Below are positions 44,001-54,205 of a stretch of DNA of 64,000 nt, piece after piece; position 1 is the first letter of the stretch; each line of letters begins with the position of its first letter. The notes beneath the pieces were generated by a model, which saw only the letters and a list, made by a program, of their open reading frames with translations, searched no databases and had not been told where the DNA came from. Source of the stretch: Petrolisthes cinctipes. Taxonomy: Eukaryota; Arthropoda; Malacostraca; Decapoda; Porcellanidae. A program made the translations under genes and the position numbers. Location of the stretch: contig JAWQEG010000286.1 in assembly GCA_033782935.1 (NCBI GenBank), forward strand, positions 5,801,001-5,865,000, written 5' to 3'.

Positions 44001-44735
44001 ATTTTTACTGCTGAGCTAACGGCCATTTTATATGCCCTCCAAGTGATTTTTACTCTCCCTCAGCCTTCGTTTACTATTTTTAGCGATTCCTGTAGTGCCT
44101 TGCAGGCCTTGTGCAATTTTAACTCTTCCCATCCCCTGGTGTTGGCCATTCTTGAGTGGCTTGTCCTCCTGGGTCGTCGTGGCCGGAAAGTCACTTTTTG
44201 TTGGGTCCCGACCCATGTGGGTGTTGATGGGAATGAGCGGGCTGACGCCCTGGCTAAGGCTGTGGTCTCCAATTCCCGGCCTCCTGCCAGGCATCATCCT
44301 GTTCCTGCAGTGGACCTTCGACCCTACATAGATGCTACCGTTCGTTCCTGCTGGCAGGACAGATGGGACTCCATCGGGGCTAACAAGCTCCGTGACATCC
44401 GCCAGCGCCTTGGATTGTGGAGCTACAGTGGCCTGTCCCGCCGGTGGGAGACGGCTCTTGTCCGTCTCCGCATTGGCCACACATTATTGACTCATAGCTT
44501 TTTAATGGAGAGGGCTCACCCTTCCTACTGTGATGATTGTCTTGTCCCTTTGACAGTACGGCATCTTATTGTCGAGTGTCCCAGCCTTGGGGACCTTCGT
44601 CGTAGGCACCTCTCCGAGTACCGGAAGGTTGACGGTTCTTACAGTCTCTCCCAGGTGCTCGAGGAAGAGGCTTGTAGTGTGGGAGGGAACACCCTCTCCT
44701 ATGTGGAGGAGGCTGGCCTCCTCCAAAAGTTGTGA
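41008..44735 (+). pseudogene. I-like ORF2 (copy B): APE endonuclease, RT, RNase H; one frameshift
   Basis: The first frame (41008-42168) has the endonuclease: FKVLQWNCRGL, VSLQET (catalytic Glu), ILLGDFNGRHPLWGD and LYGSDHFPILL. A 2-nt insertion near 42133 moves to the frame 42156-44735 with RT (FFDLEKAYDTTW, EEGVPQGSVLSVTLFAVAIN, MYVDDLAVWF at about 43012-43041, FLGLLFDKRLTWV), RNase H (VYTDGSKSDAGVGFG, FTAELTAIL, IFSDSCSALQ, NERADALAKA; all four acidic residues present) and a C-terminal C-x2-C...H...C motif (YCDDCLVPLTVRHLIVECP). Domain order places it in the I superfamily (I, Nimb, R1, LOA). Repair of one indel would leave an intact frame, so the copy is young. No ATG precedes the endonuclease motifs. 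Confidence 0.92.
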
Positions 44736-45016
44736 ATTTTATGATATTTATGGCTTTTCAGATAGTTCAACGTTTTCTTATCTTTTATATATTTTACTTG
44801 AATTAGTCAGTTTTTTTTTTTTTTTTTTTTAGTATAAATGTGCCTTTTAGTTTGTATGTTCTTTTATTCATGCTGCCTATCCCTTTCGGGGTGGAGAAGT
44901 CTGTTTAGTTTGTGTAAATATTTTATTAATGATGTAGATGAATACTTTGTATTGGGCGGTATATGACCATAGCTGTTGCGCCGCCAAATGCCTCATGGCA
45001 TTTCTAAATCAAAATC
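44736..45016 (+). other. I-like 3' UTR, hairpin and tail (copy B)
   Basis: It contains a T17 run (44812-44830), a conserved GGGCGGTATATGACCATAGC block and the terminal hairpin ATGCCTCATGGCAT, then a short A/T/C tail before the TSD. Comparable sequence ends copies A, C, D and E. Confidence 0.8.
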
Positions 45017-45414
45017 AGCAGTAAATAGTAAACAGTAGTGAACCTTTTGCCAAAGAAACTAAGGGGAATTAATTTAAGTGTAAGGGTTAATTTGCAACAT
45101 GGTGTTTTATGTATGTTAAATGTGTCTAACATATTATATGTATTTTGTCTCCGATGTGGTATTTTATACCAGAAGTCCATAAGGGAATTGGTGGAGGATA
45201 TTGGCATATTCTAAATAATTTGTTGGTATTATCAGTATTTTTTACTTTAATTTGACTAGTTGGGCTTGAGCTGGTCTGTCAGTGGGAGTGTCAAGGGTGG
45301 TGTCCATATAAAAATCGCCTCCAGAGACCATCTAATGATTGAGTTCCCATAGGCCCGAAGCGCTTTCTAGCCAAGTCTCACCCCTTTTAAAGAAAATGGG
45401 AGTTAGTCATTACA

Positions 45415-45751
45415 CCAGGGGTGTTTTATTGGCTTCTTTTATTGAGGATGAGGGATTAGGGGTTTTAAATACGTGCTCTGTTGGATTTTACTTGGAGTGT
45501 GTTTCCGAATTTATATGGTAGTGACCACTTTCCTATATTGATCTTTTATATATTTTACTTGAGTTGACAGGTTCTTTTAGTAAAAATGTGCTTTTTAGTT
45601 TATATGTCCTTTTAATCATGCTGCCTATCCCTTTCGGGGTAGTAAAGCCTATTTAATGTATGTACATATTTTATTAATGATGTAGATGACCATTTTATGT
45701 TGGGCGGTATAGACCCTAGCTGTTAGTGGCATCGAAAAATCAATCAATTAA
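45415..45751 (+). pseudogene. Copy E: ORF2 fragment joined to 3' UTR and tail
   Basis: It continues the endonuclease frame (GGTGTTTTATTGGCTTC). It then shows an ~80-bp deletion near 45472 and a jump from the SDHFP region (about 45535) straight into the family 3' UTR, so RT and RNase H are gone. It ends with AATCAATC-type tail and the 13-bp TSD. Confidence 0.85.
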
Positions 45752-46837
45752 TGTAGGGCATTCGGACTAGTGTGTATTTGTGTAAGTTGGTAGCGCAGAG
45801 GAATACGTGATGTAACGCTTGCCAGCCAGCCACAGCCATAGCCGTACAGCCAGAATTCAATTCGGTCTCATATCTTCGCGAATGAACACACGCTATTGCT
45901 CGTTCTCGGGTTTATCTCCCTTATCTCGTTCTTTGTCTCTCGTGACGAAGGGATAACCTGAAGTCGAATAGGCTAGGTATAACCTACGAGTATTGACTGG
46001 TTGCATAGACAATTGGTTGATAAATAAGGTAAAGAGAGGTAACCGGATTCCATCGAGGCTGTTAGAGGCTGCCTTGGAGTCTGCCACGAGTCCAGAGGCA
46101 AGGCCTTGTCCTGAGGTATGTAAATACGAGTAATATAGTGTAAATTGACATTGAAAATTACAACAGGTGTGAGGACAATCTTTAACTGAAGTCTCTGAAG
46201 CGATCTTTGGTTTTAGATATTTCGAACTCGCCTAAGTGTTAGTTTGAATTTGAATATTAATTAAAGTAATTGAGTAGGAAGGTCTTGAAATTTCACCTAA
46301 TAATAATTAATTACAGTGTTAGTCTTGCTTAATTACTGAATTAACGTAAGATAGGATTATCGCAAGACTTTCGTAAGAAAAATCGTAGAAAAATCGAAGA
46401 GGATAAGCGAGGATTAGCGAAGTCCGTTACAAAAAAACTGTTAAAGAAAAGAGTACCGTAATTCTTTATTTATTGCGATATTATTAGCTAGCTAGTATTT
46501 CAATTCGTGTGAAAGTGTATGCGTGTGGAATTAATTTATTAATTGTTTAATTAATTACCGGTATTGTTGGTGTTTGACTGAAATTAATAAATAGAGTAAA
46601 GTAACGTAATTTGGTTGTTTCCGTAAACCTTGCGTAAGATTCTGCTACTAGTATCGTATGCATATATACCGAAAATGAACCCTATAAAATAAATTAATTG
46701 TTGACAAAAGTTGGAAGATAAAGGGGATAGATTATACCTCTACAGACGACCGTTGAGACAACACAGCGAACGTCCATATTATTGTAAGTCTGTTGTACCA
46801 TTCCTTAAGGCTGTTCTGTATTTAGTAAGGTCAAGTT

Positions 46838-46841
<4 letters not shown>

Positions 46842-46901
<60 letters not shown>
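46842..46901. repeat. (CT)n microsatellite
   Basis: Pure CT tract of about 60 bp. Confidence 0.9.
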
Positions 46902-46905
<4 letters not shown>

Positions 46906-47284
46906 TGTGAGAAAGGAAGGGTTAATGATTCAGTTGTGTTATTTCACAAACAGCTGTAAGCTATCAATCGAGTCTGGTCAAGTCAAGTAAGGTTGACTGC
47001 AGCTGGTGTGTGTGGAAAGAGAGAAAGGATGTTATTTGATTCTCGGTCAGATCAAGTGAGATGACTCTGTGTGTGTGTGTGGAGAGAAAGGAGGACAGCT
47101 GTGTTGTTTCAAGTGTCTGAGTTTGGCTGGTGTCCTGTAGCTGTCTGGCTATTAAGACTTGCTATCTGATCTGTTGTTCCTCTTATTCTAATTGCCCTCT
47201 GCTTTGAAGTGTACACCGGGATAAGGTAAGAATAATTACCAGTAATAAAAATAAATCTACATTTCCCGTCACAATATCCACCAT

Positions 47285-47372
47285 AAGGACACTAAGTAAA
47301 CAAACACAGTTGTACCACATTTCGCCAAACCCACCGTACGCTGTGCTCGTTACTAGTGGAGGCAACTGTACA
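47285..47372 (-). repeat. Dispersed repeat, inverse copy of 26612-26700
   Basis: The reverse complement starts TACAGTTGCCTCCACTAGTA and shares GTAACGAGCACAGCG and the ACTGTGTTTGTTTAC segment with the other copy, with about 80% identity overall by eye. Confidence 0.6.
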
Positions 47373-47589
47373 TGGTATTATTGTTGTTTATAAAAAAAGT
47401 CAATGGTGTGACATAATGATAAAGATGGGTGTTATTATAGCCTAATAGAATGTATCAGTATTATGGATCCATTGTATGTCATTGTGATTTTTCTTACATA
47501 AAGCCTATTATTTCAGATAAGCCCATAATCAAATAAGGTGTGTGTGTCTACACTAAACTACCGGCCCCTGCTCCATCACATAGTGTGTG

Positions 47590-48812
47590 TGTGTGTGTGT
47601 GTACTAATCCTTTACAGGATTGAGTCAAACTGGTGATTTATATTTATGGCACACACCACTTCTTCTGGTAATGCGTTCCATTGATGTTTTTCTCTATTCG
47701 AAAAGCAATATTGTATTTCTGTCTTTCTTTGTCTCCTCTTCTTTTGATTTTTTTAATCAATTTATTACTGTGACCTCTTATTGTAGGTATTCCTTGTTGA
47801 CACAAGTTTTCTATATCTATCTTTTCTTTTTCTTTGATACATTAATTTTGTAAACCAATAACATATCTCCTCTCTTTCGTCTTTCTTCCAGTTTAGGTAA
47901 CTTTAGTTTCTCTAGAGTTTCTTCATAGCTTAGTTCTCATACACTTGTTGCTGCTCTTTGTTCTTTTTCTAATATGGTGATATGTTTCTTTAAATGTTGG
48001 TTCCATATTACTGCAGCATATTTCAAGTTAGGCCTTATAAAGGATGTGATTATTTTTTTGACAATTTCTTCGCCTATATATGTGAAAGCCACTCTCAAAT
48101 TTGCTAACAATGTATACATGTTTCTCACTTTTTCCTTTATATGATCATCTGGTGTCAATTTAATATCTATCGTTACTCCTGAATCTCTTTCTCTTATCTG
48201 CATTAAACTCCATCTGCCATTTATTACTCCAGTCAACCATTTTGTCCAAGTATTCTTGTAACTTTTTGCAGCGGTCTTAATTTTTAATTGTTCTTTGTAC
48301 CGTTGCATCATCAGCATTCATATTCATATAAATGTCATCTATAACTTAACTTTTATATAATTTATATAAATTAAGAACATTATTGGTGCCAACACTGAAC
48401 CCTGAGGAACTCCACTTGTGACCTTCAGCCACAAAGAATAGTTCACTCTTTGTACTGTTCCTATTTTTTTATTCCTACTAGGAAATCTTCCTTCATTTTA
48501 GTAGTTTTCCTTTCACTCCTCCTTGATGTTGTAATTTCCACATAAGTCTTTGGTGTGGGACTCTGTCAACAGCTTTTTTTAAGTCCAAGTAAATACGATC
48601 CACCCATCCATCTCTTTCATGGATTTTTTCTGATATTCTCGAATAGTAACTCAGTAAGTTTGTTACACATGATTTTTCCTTCCTAAAGCCAAATTGTCTC
48701 TATGTTATCATCTCACTACACTTGTTAGTGATACAGGCCTGTAGTTAAGTGGGTCTTGTCTATTTCTTTTCTTAAATAATGGGACTATGTTTGCTTGCTT
48801 CCAACTTTCTGG
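47590..48812 (-). pseudogene. L2/CR1-like LINE RT, 3' half
   Basis: On the minus strand the segment starts with PESWKQANIVPLFKK and NYRPVSLTS (about 48810-48720), continues with GVPQGSVLAPIMFLIYIN-like sequence (about 48415-48360), then the open frame 48317-47937 with IKLTPDDHIKEKVRNMYTLL, FIRPNLKYAAVIWNQHLKK and ILEKEQRAATS, and finally KLPKLEERRKRGDMLLVYKI (about 47910-47850), the classical post-RT region of L2/CR1 LINEs. The catalytic C-box lies in the damaged stretch. Multiple stops and shifts are present. Its upstream part is cut by I-like copy F. Confidence 0.8.
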
Positions 48813-48997
48813 CCCCCTCAGAGGGAGCCGTCTAATTGTGATGGGGGGGCTTGCGTGTCTCTGAGACTTGGCGAACTAGACTAGAAGGGGCTTAGGCCAT
48901 TGCTTTGCCCCGATTTCGGGGAGAGAGAGCTTCCCATGCTAGAGGTTGTGCCAGTGAGAGACCAGATTAAATGGTTCCCATGTAATAGGCTTCCAGT
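48813..48997 (+). other. I-like copy F 5' UTR
   Basis: It aligns with 34732-34915 of copy B at clearly lower identity. The 5' hairpin is kept by paired changes (CCCCCTCA against TGATGGGGGGG) and the CCCCGATTTCGGGG stem is unchanged. It is cut by the tail of the CR1-like fragment. Confidence 0.7.
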
Positions 48998-50760
48998 ATT
49001 ATTATTATTATTATTATTATTATAGACCAGAGAGACAAAGCTGGGAGAGAAAGCAAGTATTCTATCAATCCGAGGACCCCAGGCCCATGAATCCAGCCTG
49101 AAGAAAAGAAGACAGAGTAAATAAAGAAAGATGAGCAGTTAGCTCAATAAAAACATATTAGCCCTACTCTTGAAGCCAGCCAGTCCTACACCATCAAAGA
49201 CAGATTCACCAAGGCTATTCCACAAAGACACTGACCAAGGGACAAACGATCGACTGTACTGACAAGTTCTACAGTGCGGCAATATGTAAACAAACCGATG
49301 GGAGGCCAACGCACCACGAGTGACACGAGCTGGAACATACAGAGGTGGCAGAGACGAGTTAAGAGGATACAGCACATTACTTCTGATCTTGAAGAGCATG
49401 CACAACGATGCAAAAGAACGACGGTGACACAGATTACAATCAAGTGAACCGCCGACAAGAAAATTAGCATTAGAAACAAACCTATCCAGCAACTTGAGAT
49501 GGCAGTCAGCTGCTGTACACCACACTGGAGAACAGTGTTCCATCAGAGGCAACACAAAGGGGTTAAAACACCGTAGTAACAATGAGTGATCTCCGAATAC
49601 ACGCCAAGCTCAACGCATAATACGCAACTTTTGGGAGACAGACCTCGAGATTGACCGCACATGCTTCTCAAAATTTAGCTTGGCATCAAATGTAACTCCC
49701 AGAATAACCAAATTATCAGACCCCTCCAATACAGTCCCATCAAGAATCAAAGGCGGCGATAAAGGGTACACAGTGTGAGACCTAGAGATGACCATTGCCC
49801 TTGTCTTGCCAGCATTCAACCTCATACCCCACAACCTGTACCAATCACTAATCTTAACCAGGTTACAATCCAATGACTGAGCAACAGAAATCCTGGCACC
49901 AGGGGTCGGTGCAACAGCAATGAGGGTGGAATCATCTGCATAACCATACAGTTAATTTTCCAAGATGTTAAAGAGTTCAGAGGTATACAGTAGGAACAAC
50001 AACGGCCCTAAGACACTACCTATGAAAACCCCAGACACAAGTTTTACTTGTTCACTCCGCACACAATCCACAACAACATACTGGGATCGAGCAGTAAGGA
50101 ATTGTGACAAGACAGACAGTAATGAACCGCCAACACCAACAGAGCAAAGTTTGTAGAGGATACCCAGATGGTTAACCCCATCAAACCCTATCACGACCCA
50201 ACTCCAAGGCATTGTGCAGTACATGAGAGATACACAGAGGTGCATCACAAGTACCAAGCCCCCTTCGATATGCAAACTGCGAGGGTGGTAATAGACCATT
50301 AAGTTCCATGAAGTTACTTAAATGCACAGCCATCAGCCTCTCAAACACCTTAGACAACACAGGAGTAATGGAAATCAGCCTGTAATCGCCCACTGAAGAA
50401 AAAGGAGGACCCTTGAGATTTGAGGTAACATTAGCAGACTTCCAACATTCAGGAAAACTACGAAGACAAAGTAGTCTCCTGAAGACAACATTAAGGCAGT
50501 GAGTTAGGACATTAGCCGTCTGTTTAAAGAACAGAGGAAACATTCCTAAGGGGTCAATACCACCATAAGAGTCCAATAGGAGTCTTTTAACCTTCTTTGA
50601 CCTAAAGGCATGTGAAGAGAAACCAGGACAGGTGTGACATGTGGAAAGCAAGTGAGCAGCAAGCAATGCAGCCTTACAACCGGGCTCATACACCAGACTA
50701 CCACCGTCATCAACCAAGCGGGGGCGAGAAGAGTGAGACCCAAATACAGCAATCTTCAAG
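48998..50760 (-). pseudogene. CR1-like LINE fragment, relative of the 2A-bearing LINE
   Basis: Its 3' tail is a (TAA)-type tract (complement of 48997-49023). Minus-strand blocks: 50759-50181 has RT fingers (SYGGIDPLGMFPLFFKQTAN, DYRLISITPVLSKVFERLMA, QFAYRRGLGTCDA). 50299-49952 has RT A/B boxes (VSGVFIGSVLGPLLFLLYTS, where VPQGS has degenerated). About 49945 has ADDSTLIA. 49873-49610 has WYRLWGMRLNAGKTRAMVIS. 49582-49139 ends with SVSLWNSLGESVFDG. The match to the 975-aa protein is clear (for example PLMEHCSPVWCTAADCHLKL). It is 5'-truncated at about 50760 and abuts the tail of I-like copy D. Confidence 0.88.
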
Positions 50761-51064
50761 GTAGATTGATAGATTGATTAATTAGTAGATGGCATCTGGC
50801 GGCGCAACAGCTAAGGTCATATCCTGCCCAACACGCTATAAAACTCTAAGGACCTCACAAAATGATCACTTACTGTACATCATTAATAAAACATATATAC
50901 ACATTAGCCAGGCTTCAATACCCCAAAAGTGAGAAGCAGCATGATTAAAAGGACACAAAAAAAAATCAAATTTTTACCAAAATAACCCGATTAATTCAAG
51001 CAAAATTTATAAAAGAATCAAAATTAAAAACATTGAACTATCTATAAAAGAAGCCATAAATATT

Positions 51065-51600
51065 ACAAAATTCACAATTTGTGGAGGAGACCAGCCTCCT
51101 CCACAAAGGAGAAGATGCTTCCTCCCACACTACAAGCCTCCTCCCCGAGCACCTGGGAGAGACTGTACAAGCCGTGCCCCTCCTGGTACTCGGAGAGGTG
51201 CCTACGATGAAGGTCCCCAAGGCTGAGACACACCACAAGAAGATACTGCACTGTCAAAAGAACCAGACAATCATCATAGTAGGTAGGGGGAGCCTTCTCT
51301 ATTAAAAATCCATGAATCAATAGCGTGTGGTCAATACGAGATGGGCAAGAGCCGTCTCCCACCAGCGGGACAGGCTGCTGTAGCTCCACAAACCCAGGCG
51401 CTGGCGGATGCCACGGAGCTTGTTAGCCACAATGGCGTCCCATCTGTCCTGCCAGCAGGAACGAACGGCAGCATCTATGTAGGGTCGAAGGTCTACTGCA
51501 GGTACGAGATGATGCCTGTCAGGAGGCCGAGAACTGGAGGCCGCAGCCTTAGCCAGGGCATCAGCTTGCTCATTCCCATCGATACCCACATGGTAAGGGA
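51065..51600 (-). pseudogene. I-like RNase H C-terminus (copy D)
   Basis: Minus-strand frames 51631-51317 and 51389-51072 have HVGIDGNEQADALAKAA (last catalytic Asp of RNase H), SCWQDRWDAIVANKLRGIRQ and the C-terminal Cys/His motif with YDDCLVLLTVQYLLVVCP, where the His and a Cys are changed. The rest of the domain is deleted. Confidence 0.85.
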
Positions 51601-53064
51601 CCCCCCTCACGGAGGGACTTCCCACTACCACTTTGACAAGAGGTTTTACTCAAACAACCAGCTTTCTTTAATCCTGTGCCACTAGCAGAAGAGCAAACCC
51701 AAGGAGTAGTACTTGGGGCAGTAATTGGGACCCGTACACGAGTCCCTGTAGTACGTGATATGTTAGAAGAAGATGAAGGGAGATGAGCAGGGATATTCTT
51801 TGAAACAGCCGCATTTGTATTATCCTGTACAGTAGTGGTATCACTGACACAGGCAGAGACATCAACATCCATAATGCAGGTGGAAGAATTACTCCGATGC
51901 TCAAGCGGGAGAGAAACCGTACCTTTTGAAGTTACGACAACCGAGGTATCCACATTCACTTCACGCCCTTCTGATGTTGCTAAAGGAAGCTTGCAAGGGG
52001 GAACATCTGTTGAATCAAGAGACTCATCGGATCCACGAGAATGCTTCTGGTAGGATTGAGAGGAAAATATCGAAGAGTCTACAGAGACGGTTGTATTGGG
52101 AGGATGAATGTCCATGGAGTCAACTGTCTCAGAGGAACCACGAAGACTCCTCTACTGCAATTTAGATTACTTGGGTTCCCTTTTTGGAAAGTGTGGGGTA
52201 GCGTGAACCTCTGCCACATGAACACCTTTAGTTAAAGCCTGAGAATTGTCATCAATTGAAGGGTCACCAGAATGAGTATCTGATACAATTTCCAAGACAG
52301 AGAACCTATTATGTAGTGAAACCGGAGAAACGTTCTCACCAGAGTAAGAAACAGCTGCCTCTTGGGAGAGGTGAGAAGGTGCTGCAACCGAATTATATGT
52401 TGTCTACTTGGAATTATGAGGGCGAAAGGAGGAGGTGTATGGCCTCACACCACCATCCTTCAGTCGCCTAAAGTTGAGTTGCTGTCTGGCACTACCAATG
52501 CTGATGAATTGGGAGTTACCCAAGTATCTTGCTCGATGAGGTACGATTTACATTGGCGAGAGCGTAGGAGGTGAGCGTCCCTGCAGTAAAAGCAGTAATT
52601 CTCTGACTGACACTCAGAAGTAGGATGTGAGTCACGAGCTTAACATCTACCACACTGGGAACCGTTTGTGCCTTTCCTCCTCCCATGACCAAACTCATAA
52701 CAGCAAAAGCATTATAAAGGACGCTCAATAAAAGGCTTCACCTCTAAAAGTTTATATTAATGCGATCTGGAATACACGAGCCACAGATAGTGAGGATGAT
52801 CATGTTTCTATTCCCCTTCATCTTTGTTACCCATTGGACACTGTCATAGCACATAGCAAGAATTTCTTCTGAAAATTTATACTGTTATACAGGTCTCATT
52901 GTATACATGCCATTTGCTATAATTAAATGTTCGGTGATGTCTGATGGCTTCAAACATGTCATCAGAAGGGCAGGGGAGATTGAGGGGCATCATGGCCTGT
53001 GTAAAATCTTTGGCTCTGATTAAGACACACTGATCACATTATATGAGGTGGCCCATACTTGTAT
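51601..53064 (-). pseudogene. I-like ORF1 (copy D), degenerate
   Basis: The tail region is open in 52115-51570 (Ser/Thr-rich, with SRGSDESLDSTDVPPCKLP) but fused out of frame to the deletion joint. The zinc-knuckle region (52728-52516) reads MSLVMGGGKAQTVPS-like in the wrong frame. In the proper frame the knuckle cysteines are partly readable, with shifts. The upstream part (to 53064) is broken by shifts. Non-functional. Confidence 0.75.
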
Positions 53065-53065
53065 T

Positions 53066-53587
53066 TTGAGTAAAACCTCTGGTCAGAGAAGGTTCCTCTG
53101 TGAGGATTTCCTAAAATCCGTATTAAAGTAACATTGTTCAAGGTCCTTCAGTGGAATCGCCGTGACCTGCTTGCCTCTTGGGAGGGACTGCGGGTTCTTC
53201 TCCCCTGCGTGTGTTTGTCTTCAAGAGACAATACTTGGGGACTCCATTCCTGCCAGTCCTCTCGTATACTCTGAATTTTATTCCAATTCTTTTGAAGAGC
53301 AGGGACACTGAGGTGGCTCTGCCATCCGAGTTCGATGCGATGTTCCACGCATGAACATGGAGCTTGACACTCCGCTCCAGGCTGTTACGGTTAAGATATT
53401 CATTGACCGCCCCTACCCAGTGTGCAGTCTATACCTTCCTCCCAGCGTTACAATTGAGAATGGTGATCTCTTCTGCCTCGTATGAGATCTTCCCTCTCCC
53501 TTTAATTTATTGGGTGATTGTCATCCTCTCTGAGGTGACAGTACAGTCAATCCCAGGGTTGTTTTTGTTGGCGACTTTTATTGAGGA
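53066..53587 (+). pseudogene. I-like copy F: ORF1 end and endonuclease start
   Basis: It starts at GAGTAAAACCTCTGG in head-to-head contact with copy D. It passes the ORF1/ORF2 junction (AAAGTAACATTGTTCAAGG) and encodes broken endonuclease with MELDTPLQAVTVKIFIDRPY. It stops at TTGAGGA where the arthropod-type repeat (53588) begins, and continues at about 61776. Confidence 0.8.
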
Positions 53588-53914
53588 CTAGCTAGGGTAC
53601 CCGGCTTCGCTCGGATTAAAAAAAAAACTGATGGCAAGTATTAATACATGAAATTAGAAAAATGAAATAATAAAGAGTACACTATTTAAACAAATAAAAT
53701 TCACGTCCGCTGCCTTGCACAATACCAAGCCCATGTTTTTCTTAGGGTAACAATGCCCCTTTGTACCATCCCTGGGTCCCGTCTACCCATATGTTTTGTT
53801 TTCTGCCTGTTGATTGACGCCACGGCGCTATGAATAAAACAAAAATACCCCTATGTACCAAGTTGCATGTCATTGCCAGCACGGTTTGCGAACCTTTTTA
53901 GCCCATTTTTGGCA

Positions 53915-54205
53915 TAAAGATTGATTTATTGATGCCATTAGGCATCTGGCAGCGCAACAACAATGGTCATATACTGCCCAACATATAAAGGTCATCTACA
54001 TCATTAATAAAATATGTACAAAAATTAAATAATTTTCACTACCTCAAAAGGGAGAAGCAGCATGAATAAAACCCACGTCTTCCAAAAGATCATATATTAA
54101 TGAAATAACCTATTTAAGTTAGATATATACAAGAATTGAAATATTAACGAAAGAAACATTAAACTTTAACTACCTAAAAATTAATAGCCATAAATACAAT
54201 AAAAT
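53915..54205 (-). other. I-like 3' UTR, hairpin and tail (copy C)
   Basis: The terminal hairpin (complement of GATGCCATTAGGCATC, 53933-53948) follows a short AATC-type tail. The rest matches the 3' UTR of copy A. Confidence 0.8.

Larger units (their letters stand above)
34732..45016 (+). mobile_element. I-like LINE copy B, near full length, with nested CR1/L2-type LINE
   Basis: It is flanked by AGCAGTAAATA at 34721-34731 and 45017-45027 (11-bp TSD). It contains a 5' UTR, ORF1, a CR1/L2-type insertion (37189-41007), ORF2 and a 3' UTR ending in the hairpin and a short AAATC-type tail. Without the insertion it is about 6.5 kb. Breaks: ORF1 loses its last ~7 codons to the insertion, and ORF2 has a 2-nt insertion near 42133. 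Otherwise both ORFs are open, so this copy is young. Confidence 0.9.
33578..45414. mobile_element. LTR-type insertion (~1.54 kb without copy B), 4-bp TSD
   Basis: The copy E endonuclease frame stops at CCAG (33574-33577) and continues at CCAG-GGGTG (45415-45418). The inserted DNA starts TGTAGTGCCC and ends AGTCATTACA, so TG...CA ends with a 4-bp duplication suggest a solo LTR. It is split by I-like copy B (34732-45016), leaving 33578-34731 and 45028-45414. It contains a ~150-bp internal tandem duplication. No coding domains were recognised. The superfamily is unknown. Confidence 0.65.
27171..45764 (+). mobile_element. Outermost I-like LINE (copy E) with nested insertions, bounded by 13-bp TSD
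   Basis: TGTAGGGCATTCG occurs at 27171-27183 directly before the family's 5' end and again at 45752-45764 directly after its 3' tail, as expected for a target-site duplication. Old copy E pieces lie at 27184-27308 (5' UTR), about 32065-32093 and 33050-33577 (ORF1 end, ORF2 start) and 45415-45751 (ORF2 fragment, 3' UTR, tail). They are visibly more diverged (by eye about 8-10%) than the inserted copies A and B. Insertions into it are copy A, a DIRS-like fragment and an LTR-type element that itself contains copy B. Confidence 0.8.
45765..47589. other. No gene recognised; long (CT)n tract
   Basis: AT-rich sequence with (CT)n at 46842-46901. The dispersed repeat 47285-47372 (inverse of 26612-26700) lies near the end. 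An open frame 46711-46959 is mostly encoded by the CT tract. No coding motif was found. Confidence 0.45.
50761..53064 (-). mobile_element. I-like LINE copy D, internally deleted, minus strand
   Basis: The 3' tail (complement of ATTGATAGATTGATTAATTA) starts at 50761. The 3' UTR and ORF2 C-terminus follow to about 51600, where the sequence joins ORF1 3' end directly, so about 3 kb of ORF2 is missing. ORF1 runs to about 53064 and is cut at residue ~190. Old copy with many substitutions. Confidence 0.8.

Noticed and set aside
46711..46959. 82-codon frame with a Leu/Ser run
   Set aside because: Most of it is encoded by the (CT)n tract.
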